Of a stretch of DNA of 64,000 bases, positions 1 through 9,042 are shown in pieces (positions within the stretch are counted from its first letter, which is position 1; the number at the start of each line of letters is the position of its first letter). Position numbers and translations under genes: made by a program. Location of the stretch: assembly GCA_014218235.1 (NCBI GenBank), contig CM024761.1:87607968-87671967 (forward strand), in the 5' to 3' direction. Source of the stretch: Colocasia esculenta. Lineage: Eukaryota > Streptophyta > Magnoliopsida > Alismatales > Araceae. Below the pieces are notes generated by a model, which was not told the DNA's origin, did no database searches, and saw nothing but the letters and a program-made list of their open reading frames with translations.

Positions 1-494
1 TCATGATCTTGTGCAACACATTATAGCTAGCATGACCAAGCCTACGATGCCACAATGTAAGCTCGTCCTGTTTGTTTGCTACAAGACACAAATTATCATT
101 TTCTGGATCATCTAAGTCAACCATGTAGATGTTGTTTATTCTTTTTCCAGAAAATTTCAGACTTCCTGTTTCCTTATCAAGAATTTGACATGAATTGGAT
201 TCAAAGACAATTTTATGACCCTTATCACACAATTGACTTATGCTAAGCAAGTTGTGATGAAGGCCATCAACAAGTAAAACATTGTCTATGGATTTAGAGG
301 CAAACTTACCAACCTTACCTGAGCCGATGATCTGGCCTTTGTTGTTACCTCCAAAAATCACTTGACCTCCGTCTTTTTCCACGAGCAAACATAATTTTCC
401 TTTGTCGCCCGTCATATGCCTCGAGCAGCCACTATCCAGGTACCATTTGTTTTGATTGTGGGCAGCTAGGCATTCCTGCACATGTGGATCAGAC
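1..494 (-). pseudogene. copia-1 pol start: aspartic protease and GAG-pre-integrase
   Basis: Translated on the minus strand this stretch gives WYLDSGCSRHMTG, the copia retropepsin active site (DSG codons at 428-436), then LLSISQLCDKG and LWHRRLGHAS, the hallmark of the GAG-pre-integrase zinc region. The protease would cut the Gag-Pol polyprotein in the virus-like particle. Integrase, RT and RNase H should follow to the left of the window. It is out of frame with the preceding gag segment: a TGA at 489-491 ends that frame and the protease continues one base over, which looks like a single-base deletion. No initiator is expected here because pol is made as a fusion. Confidence 0.88.
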
Positions 495-971
495 AAGAGG
501 TTTTGGTACCCAAATTACTTTGGGTGCCGTTGTATCATTCATGCCAAACAGTAAATGCTTAGGAATCCAAACTTGTTTGATTTTCATTTGGTTTGGGCTA
601 TTCCAGCATTGTTTTTCATTATGCCCAACCTTTTTACATATTTTGCATGATGATGATTTTTGAACAACAGTGGGCTTTACCTTTTTAGGAGCATGCATAG
701 GCATTTTACCCTTTTGTTGCCTTGTTAGTTTAGCTTTAGGAGGTTGCTGTTTGTCCTGTCTTGGGCTTGTTGCAAATTCCCTAGATTGACTAGGAACAAC
801 CTTAATAGCTTTAGGTTCCTGTTTTTTACCCTTGAATTGATTTTTCTTGTTCTTAGAAGGGTTTTGTTTGCTAGAGCTTGGGCTAGGATCAATGAAATCG
901 GTTAGCAGATTTTTGCCAATTTCCTTTGGCTTTGCATTTTGAAACCCAATCCCATGTCTTGCAACAAACAC
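489..971 (-). pseudogene. copia-1 gag-pol linker with second CCHC knuckle
   Basis: A basic 160-residue segment, rich in Lys, Gln and Ser in its first half, then CKICKKVGHNEKQCW, a CX2CX4HX4C zinc knuckle near residues 109-122 that would bind RNA. Upstream, in the shifted frame, LDAILGSN and GIGF match the short conserved block found after the coiled coil in SIRE-type gag. It joins the main gag ORF by a one-base frameshift near 980-1000 and the protease by another near 491, so it is an internal part of a broken polyprotein; the Met at 971 is probably not a real start. Confidence 0.8.
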
Positions 972-979
972 ATTTGAAC

Positions 980-2473
980 CTAGAATTGCATCCAGATTCT
1001 GTTTACTTTTGACAAAGCTAGATAAATCTTAGACTTACCTTTTATTTCTTTTTCAGCTTGTTCCAATCTTTCTTTTAGATTAGCATGCTCACTTTTAAGA
1101 GTTTCAAGAGAGTTCATTAGATCATCTCTTTCCTTTTGAACTTCTTGAAACTTAAGTTTCATGCTATCCAATTCATCACTGTGTGTTTGTTCATCAAGCT
1201 TCATCATTTCAATCACCTTATTCAAGGATTCAATTTCTTCATTATTGTTTGATTCATGAACAAGGGAATTGACTTTCTTCTTGAGTGCTTTATTTTCAGA
1301 CTTGAATTCACAGAATTTTTCAAATAGAACAGTATAAGCTTCTTCCCATTCAGTAATAGAATATGTTTCAAAGGAAGAATTTACCTCATTGGAGTCATCA
1401 CTCCTTGCCATGAGACACTGAATCTCATCATCTCCTGAGGTAGCTTGACTGTTTTCGTCCTCGTCTTCATCGCTCCAAGTAGCCAACATTGCCTTGGCTT
1501 TCTTGAACGTGAACTTCTCCTTTTTCAGCTTCTTCTTGAGCTCGGGGCACTCTCCTCTCATGTGTCCCTGCTTCTTGCACTCATAGCACACAACTTCAGA
1601 TTTTTTGTTAGAAGAATCAAATCTGTTGGTACCCTTTTGGAAAGGTTTCGAGTTACCTGAACCTCTTCTTTTGAAATTCAGAAACTTCTTAAACTGTCTA
1701 GTGAGCATGGCCATCTCGTCATTCTCACTATCACTAGAGGTTTCAGACTCAATACCTTCCTGTTGGGCATTCTTTTTAGAATCTGAAGAGATTTTCTTGG
1801 AAGCTTTCAGGGCAATTGACTTCCTTGGATTCTCTTCAGTTTCTTTTCTTTTGACATTGAGTTCATATGTCATCAGAGAACCAATCAATTCATCTACTTT
1901 CATTTTTGAGAGGTCTTTAGAATCCTCAATGACAGTGGCTTTGGTGTTCCATGAGGATGGAAGAGACCGAAGTATCTTCCTCACCAAGTCACTCTCTGAG
2001 TATTCCCTTTTAAGACCTTTCAATCCATTTATAATTATCATGAATCTAGCAAACATGTCAGAGATGGTTTCATCATTATTCATTTTGAACATTTCATATT
2101 CTGAAACCAACATGCTTACCTTTGATTCTCTTACCTCAGACGTACCTTCATAGATCAGCTCAAGCTTGTCCCACATCTCCTTTGCTGAGGTGCATGTGGA
2201 GACTCTTGAGTACTCCTTTGGGTGGACTGCGCACTGCATCATGTTGAGGGCGCTCCAGTTGAGTGTCCCCTTGGCGATCTGGTCCTTAGTCCAGGTATCC
2301 TCGTCCTGAGGCAATTCGTATGCTCCTTTTCTGACTATTTTCCATAGTTCGAAATTTTGTGCTCGTAGAAACACCTGCATTCGATTTTTCCAATACGGAT
2401 AGTCAGTGCCATCAAAGAAGGGTGGCCTGGTCACTGAGTGTCCCTCGGCCATATACCCCTTGTTAGACTCCAT
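980..2473 (-). pseudogene. copia-1 gag polyprotein
   Basis: A 497-residue ORF beginning MESNKGYMAEGHSVTRPPF, the usual start of plant SIRE-type gag; the Met codon lies 62 bases inside the PBS. Residues about 15-200 form the UBN2/retrotransposon gag fold (PYWKNRMQVFL, MWDKLELIYEGT). A CCHC knuckle, CYECKKQGHMRGEC, is near residue 300. A Lys/Glu-rich region from about residue 400 to 480 has heptads typical of a coiled coil. Gag packages element RNA and assembles the particle. The ORF itself is open, but it ends in a frameshift before the linker and protease, so only a truncated Gag could be made. Confidence 0.9.
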
Positions 2474-2534
2474 TAGACCGTGAATCTCCTGATCGTAAGA
2501 TCAAATAAGTAAAGCAGTAAATCGGAGAAACTCG

Positions 2535-2546
2535 GCTCTGATACCA
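2535..2546 (-). other. Primer-binding site of copia-1
   Basis: On the minus strand this reads TGGTATCAGAGC, complementary to the 3' end of initiator-Met tRNA, the standard plant copia primer. It lies two bases inside the LTR end at 2549 and fixes the element's orientation. Confidence 0.92.
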
Positions 2547-2797
2547 ATTGAAGGGTTGCGAAATTCCCTATATGGTAATCTAGAAGGGGGGTTGAATAGA
2601 TTACTGCCGATTGAAAATGTTTATCACCTTCTTTTCTTTAAAACATAGATTATTAAAATAATATTAAACTCTAAGCTATGTGTGGATGTGTGTGACTTGA
2701 TGACAGATAGATAGCAAACTACAATACGTGTGTATAGACGCCGTGCCTACCAAACATCTAGCGTAAAAGCGTTCAAACCACGAGACACGCAGATTTA

Positions 2798-2837
2798 CGT
2801 GGTTCGGAGTACACAACTCGTGTATCCTACATCCACG
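2798..2837 (-). other. Conserved LTR hairpin block (LTR1)
   Basis: The block CGTGGTTCGG...CCTACATCCACG folds on itself, with an inner stem GTACAC/GTGTAT. The same block with different but still pairing inner arms is at 4547-4585 and 7747-7786. It lies downstream of the TATA box, so it should be in the transcript. Confidence 0.65.
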
Positions 2838-3277
2838 GGCCACACACACACGCAGAACAATCTGCTTATGAGCTAGTTCACAAACTACAACTCACACACA
2901 CGTGTTATCTGATGTGCAACCACAATCAGATCAACACCCACACGTGAATCAAGCACAAGGACTGCTTGAGACACCACAACACACACACAGATTTGTCAAA
3001 GTAGAACAGAGAAGAGTTTTAGAGTTGAAGAACAAATCCAGATTGTAAACTCTTCTTGTGAACGTCTGGCTGGACTTCAAGCTTCGTCTTGATGATCACA
3101 AGTTGATGGAGACACTTGAATCCACGACGTTCAGGCTTCACCTTCCGCTGGAGAGACTTCTCTTCTTGGTTTGGGCGGTAGGTTGAAGCAGAGCAGCAGA
3201 ACAAGACTTCTCTTGAAAACTCTTTAGGGTTCTTGCTTGGAGGCTGCTTGTGTACGGGATTTGCTTCAAAAGGATGT

Positions 3278-3285
3278 TTATATAT
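3278..3285 (-). promoter_or_regulatory. Putative TATA box of LTR1
   Basis: TATATAAA on the minus strand, the strongest TATA match in this LTR, 87 bp downstream of the palindrome array. Transcription would run leftward into the leader and gag. Confidence 0.6.
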
Positions 3286-3371
3286 TGGTGTTTACATATA
3301 GAGAGACGTGGTAGAAGGAAACACCAAGTTTGGTAACTTTCAAACTTTCCGTTTCTGAAGATTCTGTACGT

Positions 3372-3642
3372 CTGTCGACAGGTCATACACCTGCTGTCGA
3401 CAGGGATCAACAGTGTGCCAAGTTCCAGAAGTCTGGACGTTCTGTTGAAGCTCTCACTGTGTGCATCTGTCGACAGGTGCCTTGGTGCTGTCGACAGGCA
3501 CATGTTTTCCAGAACTGTATGCTTTCTGACTGTATGCTTCTGTCGACAGGAGGCTTTGTTGCTGTCGACAGGGCTTGTTTTCTAGAACTGTATGCTGCTG
3601 ACTGTTGGTATCTGTCGACAGGGTCTTGATGGCTGTCGACAG
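3372..3642. repeat. Array of eight CTGTCGACAG palindromes in four pairs
   Basis: Eight perfect copies of the 10-bp palindrome start at 3372, 3394, 3467, 3488, 3540, 3562, 3612 and 3633. Within pairs the starts are 22, 21, 22 and 21 bp apart; between pairs they vary (73, 52, 50). Sequence between the palindromes is not conserved. Position directly upstream of the TATA box suggests paired regulatory sites. Confidence 0.9.
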
Positions 3643-3886
3643 GTACACTGTCTTTTGACTTTTCTTGATCTTTCATACTTGTTGTTGGCACATGTCTTGC
3701 ATAGTATATCTCCTACATTAGTAAACATAGTTAGTGAGATATTATGAACATATATAATCAAGCATTGTACCAAGTCATTTGTATGAAGATCTCATGCATT
3801 AAACTCAATTCACATTGTTCACATTTGTTTACATTGTTCATCATCAAAAAACATGTTGTATGTATTATTTAGAATGTGAACCCAAC

Positions 3887-4170
3887 ATATCCCACATCTC
3901 TTTAGCAGATTTACACATGGATATTCTTGAATATTCTTTAGGATGGACTGTACACTGAAGCATGTTCATAGCACTATAGTTAAGAGTGGCTCTCCTAATC
4001 TATTCTCTAGTCCAAGTTTCCTCATCTCCTTGATTTTCATAAGGGCCCACTTTAACTATCCTCCAGATTTCATATTGCATGCGATTTTTCCTGTAAGAGT
4101 AATCAGACCCATTGAAAAATGGTGGTCTATTAATGGAATGGCCTTCAGCAAGAAATCCTCGAGAATCCAT
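3887..4170 (-). pseudogene. copia-2 gag, N-terminal fragment
   Basis: The frame from the Met codon at 4168-4170 gives MDSRGFLAEGHSINRPPFF, closely like copia-1 gag. The protein then lacks about seven residues found after KNRMQ in copia-1, and has an in-frame TAG after ETWTRE. Coding similarity continues (LQCTVHPKEYSRIS) to the insertion point at 3887, where copia-1 interrupts it within the MW-D motif. The longer reading from 4227 adds leader sequence with no gag similarity, so I prefer the start at 4170. It is dead three ways: deletion, nonsense codon and insertion. Confidence 0.85.
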
Positions 4171-4274
4171 TAAGCAAGGTGAAATATAGTGATTGAAACA
4201 CCGAAACAATTCAAGCAAGTGAGACAAAAATCAGACAAAAACACTCAAATCAGATTATACACAGATATGAACCC

Positions 4275-4286
4275 GCTCTGATACCA
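4275..4286 (-). other. Primer-binding site of copia-2
   Basis: TGGTATCAGAGC on the minus strand, complementary to initiator-Met tRNA, two bases from the LTR end at 4289. Confidence 0.92.
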
Positions 4287-4546
4287 ATTGTAGGATCGAA
4301 TATGTGGAAGGATAAGATCTAGAAGGGGGGGGGGGGTTGAATAGATCATACCCAATTAATGCGGAAGCTTGAGTAATTCAAAATTACTTCTAATCAAAGA
4401 TCTATTCACATAGACAATTTGTTTATCTGAAGAGTGAGTGTGTGTGGAAGATGTGTGAAGCAATTCAACAATTAGTGTGAGTTCGAAATCCTATGCAAGC
4501 ATCTAGCGAGGACAAGCAGATCAAACCACTGCACAAAGGAGTTTTA

Positions 4547-4585
4547 GGTGGTTCGGAGATCACACCAGTGATTCCTACATCCACC
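4547..4585 (-). other. Conserved LTR hairpin block (LTR2)
   Basis: GGTGGTTCGG...CCTACATCCACC with inner arms GATCAC/GTGATT. It is equivalent to the block in LTR1, with both inner arms changed and pairing kept. Confidence 0.65.
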
Positions 4586-5254
4586 CCTCACACAGTGAGG
4601 CTCCACTACTCAAAAGAGTACAACTCACACTGGAGCTTGACAACTCCAACACACTTGAGTTCAACAACTCATACACCAACTCTAGATCACAACCACTCCA
4701 GAAACTGAGCACACTTGCTCAAAAACACACAGAGTATTCAACTCAACACAACTGAGCACTATAGCTCACAAACCACAAGCTAGATGAAGATCAATATAAA
4801 TCAGATCCTCTAGCAATGATCTGATTCAAGATAGATTAATTCACAGAGACTTGTGCAACACTTTATGCACAATTTCCATGGATGAATCAGAAGAATACTT
4901 TCAGAGTTAAGAGAATTAGATACAGAGTATGTTCTTCAATGGAGATCCCTTGCAGAAGGTTGACTTGAGGGGATTTGTTGATGCTTTGAGTCACTGGGCG
5001 ATGCTCTGCTTCAATTGCTTCTGAGTCGCCTTCAGATTCTCCTCAATTGTAGGCTTCTGTTGGATCTGCTCCTTTGAGAGGTGCTTCAGCTCCTTCTCCG
5101 AAGCTCTCCTTCAATCTCTTGTGCTGTCAAGGGATGCAGATGGATCACCACAACAACAACAGGAGCAGGAGCCGGAGATTCATCTTCTTGCCGCCAAAGG
5201 CTCTTGTTGGAATATTCTGGAGGTCTCTCTTAGCTTGGGGGCCGATTGGTGGGG

Positions 5255-5262
5255 TATTTATA
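5255..5262 (-). promoter_or_regulatory. Putative TATA box of LTR2
   Basis: TATAAATA on the minus strand, 119 bp downstream of the nearest palindrome. Confidence 0.6.
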
Positions 5263-5380
5263 GCCGTACATGTCCAATGGTACCCTTGGAGTGCGTGGGC
5301 ACATGATCCAAGATGGATTCCATTGAACCCTAGGCAGCCACGTGTCCAGATAAATCATAAGTTGAGATTTCAGCCGGAGT

Positions 5381-5636
5381 GTGTCGACACTACCACTGAG
5401 TGTGTCGACATACTATCCCAATTGCGCAAAGAAGGTCTTCTGGATGCTGGGTCTAGTGTCGACACGACCACTGATTGTGTCGACACACTGTCCCATTCAG
5501 ATAAATGGATCTCCTGGAAGCTGGGTCTAGTGTCGACACGACCATGGACTATGTCGACACACTTGACCCTGTCTTCATGAAAAATGCTTCAGAGACTATG
5601 ACCCAGTGTCGACACCATCAATGGGTGTGTCGACAC
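5381..5636. repeat. Array of eight GTGTCGACAC-type palindromes in four pairs
   Basis: Copies start at 5381, 5402, 5456, 5477, 5530, 5551, 5606 and 5627. Every pair has starts exactly 21 bp apart. Two copies have one changed outer base (ATGTCGACAC at 5551 and GTGTCGACAT at 5402). Compared with LTR1, the outermost base pair of the palindrome is swapped in nearly all copies, so the array has evolved in concert. Confidence 0.9.
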
Positions 5637-6119
5637 TACCATGATAAAACCTGTACATCCCTGAGAATTTAACACATAAAACATTAGTACAAGGTATTAT
5701 CATCAAAGCATGAAGTGTAAGGTATTTGAAACATGCTTTTTGAACATTGTTATTACATAAATGATGTATGTAACATGTTCCACCCATTAAGCATTAAAAT
5801 CACAAAATGTCATCATCAAAACTATGAGGAGAAATACATCAAAACCACACTCAACCCAACAGCTCGTGCCTTCTCTTCCTCTCCTTCTTGTTCCTTCTCC
5901 CTCCTTCTTCTCTTCCTCCCCGGTGGCCAAGGCGATGGAGGGCAGTGGAGACCAAGGCGGCGACGGCGGTGGGCACTCGAAGAGGTCCAAACGGACCATC
6001 AGTCACGGCGGACAGCAGAGGAGCCCTCCACAGCGACGGGGGAAGAGGATCCGGCCCTCCCCATGGAGGTGGACCCCTTGGAGGCGCCGGGTGAGGAGGA
6101 GGCCATCGGCCCCAAAAAG

Positions 6120-6474
6120 GTAAGTCACCAAACCCTAACTCCCAGTGTGTTTGGTGGGGGGAAACGGGTGAATCGAGGTGCTTAGCACCCATGTAGGGCC
6201 TTTGGCCTAAGGTGAAATGATCGGGGAACGACCATTGGCCATCCTCGGTTACCCTGTGAACGCGACAGGAAGGCTGTCGCCTTACCTGGGAGAACACGAC
6301 GCACCTGTTGTTGCGTTCAGAAGGCGACGACTCGACCCGTCGCCTTTAGAAACCCGAGGGCGACGCCCATTGTGTCGCGTTCAGAAGGTGACAGAGGTGT
6401 TGTCGAAACCTGAACAGACTGCTGTGGTGTGGATTCTGACTGACCTTTGTGATTTTTATGGCTGTTTTTCAAAG
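6120..6474 (+). repeat. PMD intron 1 with an array of inverted half-site pairs
   Basis: Donor AAG-GTAAGT at 6120 and acceptor TTTTTCAAAG ending 6474, with CTGAC branch-like sequences before it. Between them lie five pairs of 8-mers of the AACGCGAC...GTCGCCTT type starting at 6259/6276, 6293/6310, 6321/6339, 6357/6374 and 6385/6402 (offsets 17, 17, 18, 17, 17). The same motif and offset occur in the LTR and leader of element F. Confidence 0.75.
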
Positions 6475-7746
6475 TGAGCTGTGGTCCTGGCTAGGATGGG
6501 CCGTCGTTCGGGCAGTCTACCAGGGACTGCCGGACTTCTAGGGGACGCAGTTGGAGGAGATGGGGTTCGGCCCCTTTCTCAGACTAGACGAGCTCACGCC
6601 CGATGTGGCACTGATCCAGGCATTGAAGGAGCGGTGGGACCCTGAGTGCCACGCCTTCCTCCTCCTGTGGGGTCACATGATTCCCACATTGGAGGATGTG
6701 GCACGGATCACCGGCCTGAGGGTGGATGGCCAGGCGGTGACAGGGGTGACCTACACATGCTACTAGGAGTTGGTGGAGAGGCTCCTGGGGCTGGAGGTGA
6801 CGAGGGAGAGGTCGTCATTGGTGCCGAGGATGAGGCTGCAGGCAAGTCTGGGAGTGGCTGACGCTCGCCACCATACGGAAGAGGGCTAGGCAGAGTATAT
6901 GGCTCGACTGACAGCAGATGCCAGGGTGGCGTTGGCAGAGGAGGAGGGGGCAGTAGCGAACCGAGATTTGAGATGCTTCCTAATCCTCATGATTGGGAAG
7001 CTCATCCTGGGGACCTGAGGAGACCCAGTGAGTTGCAGGTGCCTACCCCTATTGGAGGACCTGACTCAGGTGGGGAGCTATGCATGGGGTGCGGCCCTTC
7101 TGGCCTACCTTTTCGACAGCCTGGGTACCTCTGGTAGGGAGACAGGGGTGGCCGGCTTCTTCCCCTTTCTACAAGTACGCTTCTCACCCTTATCCTTACC
7201 CTTTATTGCTTATTTTAATTGACTGTGTTACTAACCATCTTGTTTTGTAGGTGTGGGCGTACTACTACCTCCCCTCCCTTGGTCAGGGAGTGCCGAGGCG
7301 ACCGAGCGTTGTACCGCTCCTGCAGTGCTGGCAGTTCCATCGCGACGAGCGATCCCTGCATCTACAGGTGACCCTCGTTCAGGACGCACTGGACACCATC
7401 CCCTTTGGACATGTGAGTATCTCTCCACTTTTAACCCTTCTCTTTCTTTCTCATTGACAAGCCACTAATGAGTTTCTATATGTGATGTGTGTTAGGATCG
7501 AATAGGTGGATGGATCAGATCTAGAAGGGGGGGGGTTGAATAGATCTAACACCAATTAATGCGGAAGCTTAAGCAATTCAAAATTACTTCGAATCAGAGA
7601 TCAATTCACCCAAACAATTTACTGATCTGAAGTGTGATTAGTGTGTGTGAGCAAATCAATTAGTAGTGTGAGCGAAATCCCTATGCATGCATCTAGCGCA
7701 ATACAAAGTCAAACCACAATTCAAACCACTGCACAGAGGATTTTTA

Positions 7747-7786
7747 GGTGGTTCGGAAATCACCTCCAGTGACTCCTACGTCCACC
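7747..7786 (-). other. Conserved LTR hairpin block (LTR3)
   Basis: GGTGGTTCGG...CCTACGTCCACC with inner arms AATCAC/GTGACT; third copy of the block seen in LTR1 and LTR2. Confidence 0.6.
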
Positions 7787-7834
7787 CCTCACACAGTGAG
7801 GCCACACTACTCAAAACCTTGAGTACAACACACT

Positions 7835-8036
7835 TTGGAGCATGACGACTCCAAACACCCTTGAGCACGACAGCTCAAGAAACAACCGGAGCACGATGAC
7901 TCCAAACCCTTTGAGTACAATGACTCAAAGAAAACCCAGGAGATAGGTACGACGACCTACTCCATAAAACACTTATGAGCACGACGACTCACAAGCACTT
8001 GAGCACAATGGTTCAACACCGGAGCACTACGGCTCC
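7835..8036. repeat. Array of eight small hairpins with 8-nt loops (LTR3)
   Basis: Stems (left arm, loop, right arm): 7835 TTGGAG/CTCCAA; 7860 CTTGAG/CTCAAG; 7888 GGAG/CTCC; 7909 CTTTGAG/CTCAAAG; 7944 TAGG/CCTA extended by GGAG/CTCC across a bulge; 7976 TGAG/CTCA; 7999 TTGAG/TTCAA; 8021 GGAG/CTCC. Loops are 8 nt with plus-strand forms such as CACGACGA and TACGACGA. Arms differ between units yet stay complementary. LTR2 has a less regular version. Confidence 0.75.
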
Positions 8037-8586
8037 AAACCTCTGGACCACGAAAGATCCTAGTTCTGCTAGAACAAGCTCAGTTAGAGAATAGATCCTC
8101 TAGCCCGATCTATCTCAATACAATGATAAAAAATAGAACAAACATAATTAAGTGATCTGTGTAGAACACATACACAGATCACACAATGAAAACCTGGATG
8201 AACACTCCAAGAAAATAAATGAAATAGATGTGACTTGGATGTTCCTTGATGAAGAAGACTTGCAGAAGCTTGGATTGAAGATGCTTGAAGGAATTCGTTG
8301 GAGATCTTCTTCAATCCACGATGCTCTACTTCACTGGCATCCGGATTGCCAGTTCTTCTTCTTCCTTTGCTTCTCTTCTGCTCCTCAATCTGATGGCGCT
8401 GCTCTACTCCCTTTCTGGATGCTGATGCTTTATCCTCTCTCCTCTTATCTTTTCTTCTTCTTCACATTCTCCTTCCAAAGATCACTGCTCTGCTCCCTTT
8501 TTCTCTTTCTGCAGTTGCCACACCCTTTTCTGGAGAAGTCTGGTCTCTCTCCTTGTGGGATGCCCTTGGAGTACAAGAAACATGGG

Positions 8587-8594
8587 TATATATA
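8587..8594 (-). promoter_or_regulatory. Putative TATA box of LTR3
   Basis: TATATATA on the minus strand, 120 bp downstream of the nearest palindrome, nearly the same distance as in LTR2. Confidence 0.6.
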
Positions 8595-8713
8595 GCCCTA
8601 TATGTCCATAAAGAGCCTTAGGGTGCGTGGGCACAAAAACCTACGTCAAATCCCTTAATTCCCAAGCAGCCACATGTCTAGAAAAAATCACGATTTTGAG
8701 TTTCAGCCGGAGT

Positions 8714-9042
8714 GTGTCGACTTGTCCAAGGAGTGTGTCTACACACTGTCCCAAACTGGCAGAATTTGTTCTCTGGGAAGGGTCACTTGTGTCGACACAC
8801 ACCTAGACTGTGTCGACACACTGTCCCAGTCTGGCAAACAGGTCCTCTGGGAACTGGATCTAGTGTCGACACCATTTGAGGCTGTGTCGACACACTTCAC
8901 AGACCTGTGAACTGGGCTCTCTGGGAGCTGGGTCTAGTGTCGACACCACTTGAGGCTGTGTTGACACACTTGTCCTTTTCTTCATCATTTTGCCTTAGGA
9001 TTTGAAACCCTGTGTCGACACCAGTAGTGGGTGTGTCGACAC
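8714..9042. repeat. Array of ten GTGTCGACAC-type sites in five pairs
   Basis: Sites start at 8714/8735, 8789/8810, 8863/8884, 8937/8958 and 9012/9033, all five pairs exactly 21 bp apart. Three sites are decayed (GTGTCGACTT at 8714, GTGTCTACAC at 8735, GTGTTGACAC at 8958), the last a CG to TG change. Confidence 0.9.

Larger units (their letters stand above)
1..3886 (-). mobile_element. copia-1: SIRE/Maximus-like Ty1/copia element, 5' half
   Basis: The element reads right to left: 5' LTR (2549-3886), primer-binding site, gag, then the start of pol, which leaves the window at base 1. The long gag with a CCHC knuckle and a C-terminal coiled coil, followed by protease and GAG-pre-integrase, matches the SIRE/Maximus lineage of plant copia elements. 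It is inserted in the gag of a second copia element: the sequence right of 3886 resumes a related gag at the codons around its EMW-D motif. Two frameshifts interrupt gag-pol, so this copy is inactive. The 3' half and the target-site duplication are outside the window. Confidence 0.9.
2549..3886 (-). repeat. copia-1 5' LTR (LTR1)
   Basis: A 1,338-bp LTR starting TG at 2549 and ending CA at 3886. In element orientation (high to low coordinates) it holds four pairs of the palindrome CTGTCGACAG (3642-3372), a TATA box (TATATAAA, 3285-3278), a conserved hairpin (2837-2798) and a short G-run (six G, 2586-2591) just before the PBS. The last two features recur in the other copia LTRs here, showing one family. 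The left boundary is fixed by the PBS; the right one by resumption of copia-2 gag sequence. Confidence 0.88.
3887..5861 (-). mobile_element. copia-2: Ty1/copia element, 5' end
   Basis: It comprises a 5' LTR (4289-5861), PBS, short leader and the first part of gag, interrupted at 3887 by copia-1. The rest lies beyond copia-1, outside the window. Its right LTR end abuts the 5' leader of the PMD gene, so it landed just upstream of that gene's start and separated it from its original promoter. Confidence 0.85.
4289..5861 (-). repeat. copia-2 5' LTR (LTR2)
   Basis: A 1,573-bp LTR, TG at 4289 to CA at 5861. The edge next to the PBS reads TGTAGGATCG and carries a run of 12 G; LTR3 and LTR4 begin the same way, so the three are one subfamily. 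In element orientation it holds four palindrome pairs (5636-5381), a TATA box (TATAAATA, 5262-5255), several short hairpins with about 8-nt loops (roughly 4600-4770) and the conserved hairpin at 4585-4547. Confidence 0.88.

Noticed and set aside
3372..3642. Palindrome array as a CRISPR-like or coding repeat
   Set aside because: Repeat units are only 10 bp, spacers are 11-12 and 30-60 bp, and the 22-bp spacing breaks any reading frame. The setting is a plant LTR.
5824..6123. Several overlapping GC-rich ORFs on both strands around 5824-6297 as separate genes
   Set aside because: They are shadows of PMD exon 1, its leader and intron 1; GC-rich DNA produces open frames by chance.
8152..8595. A 147-codon plus-strand ORF in LTR3
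   Set aside because: It lies wholly inside the LTR, spans the region of the TATA box and hairpins, and has no recognisable domain or counterpart frame in LTR2.
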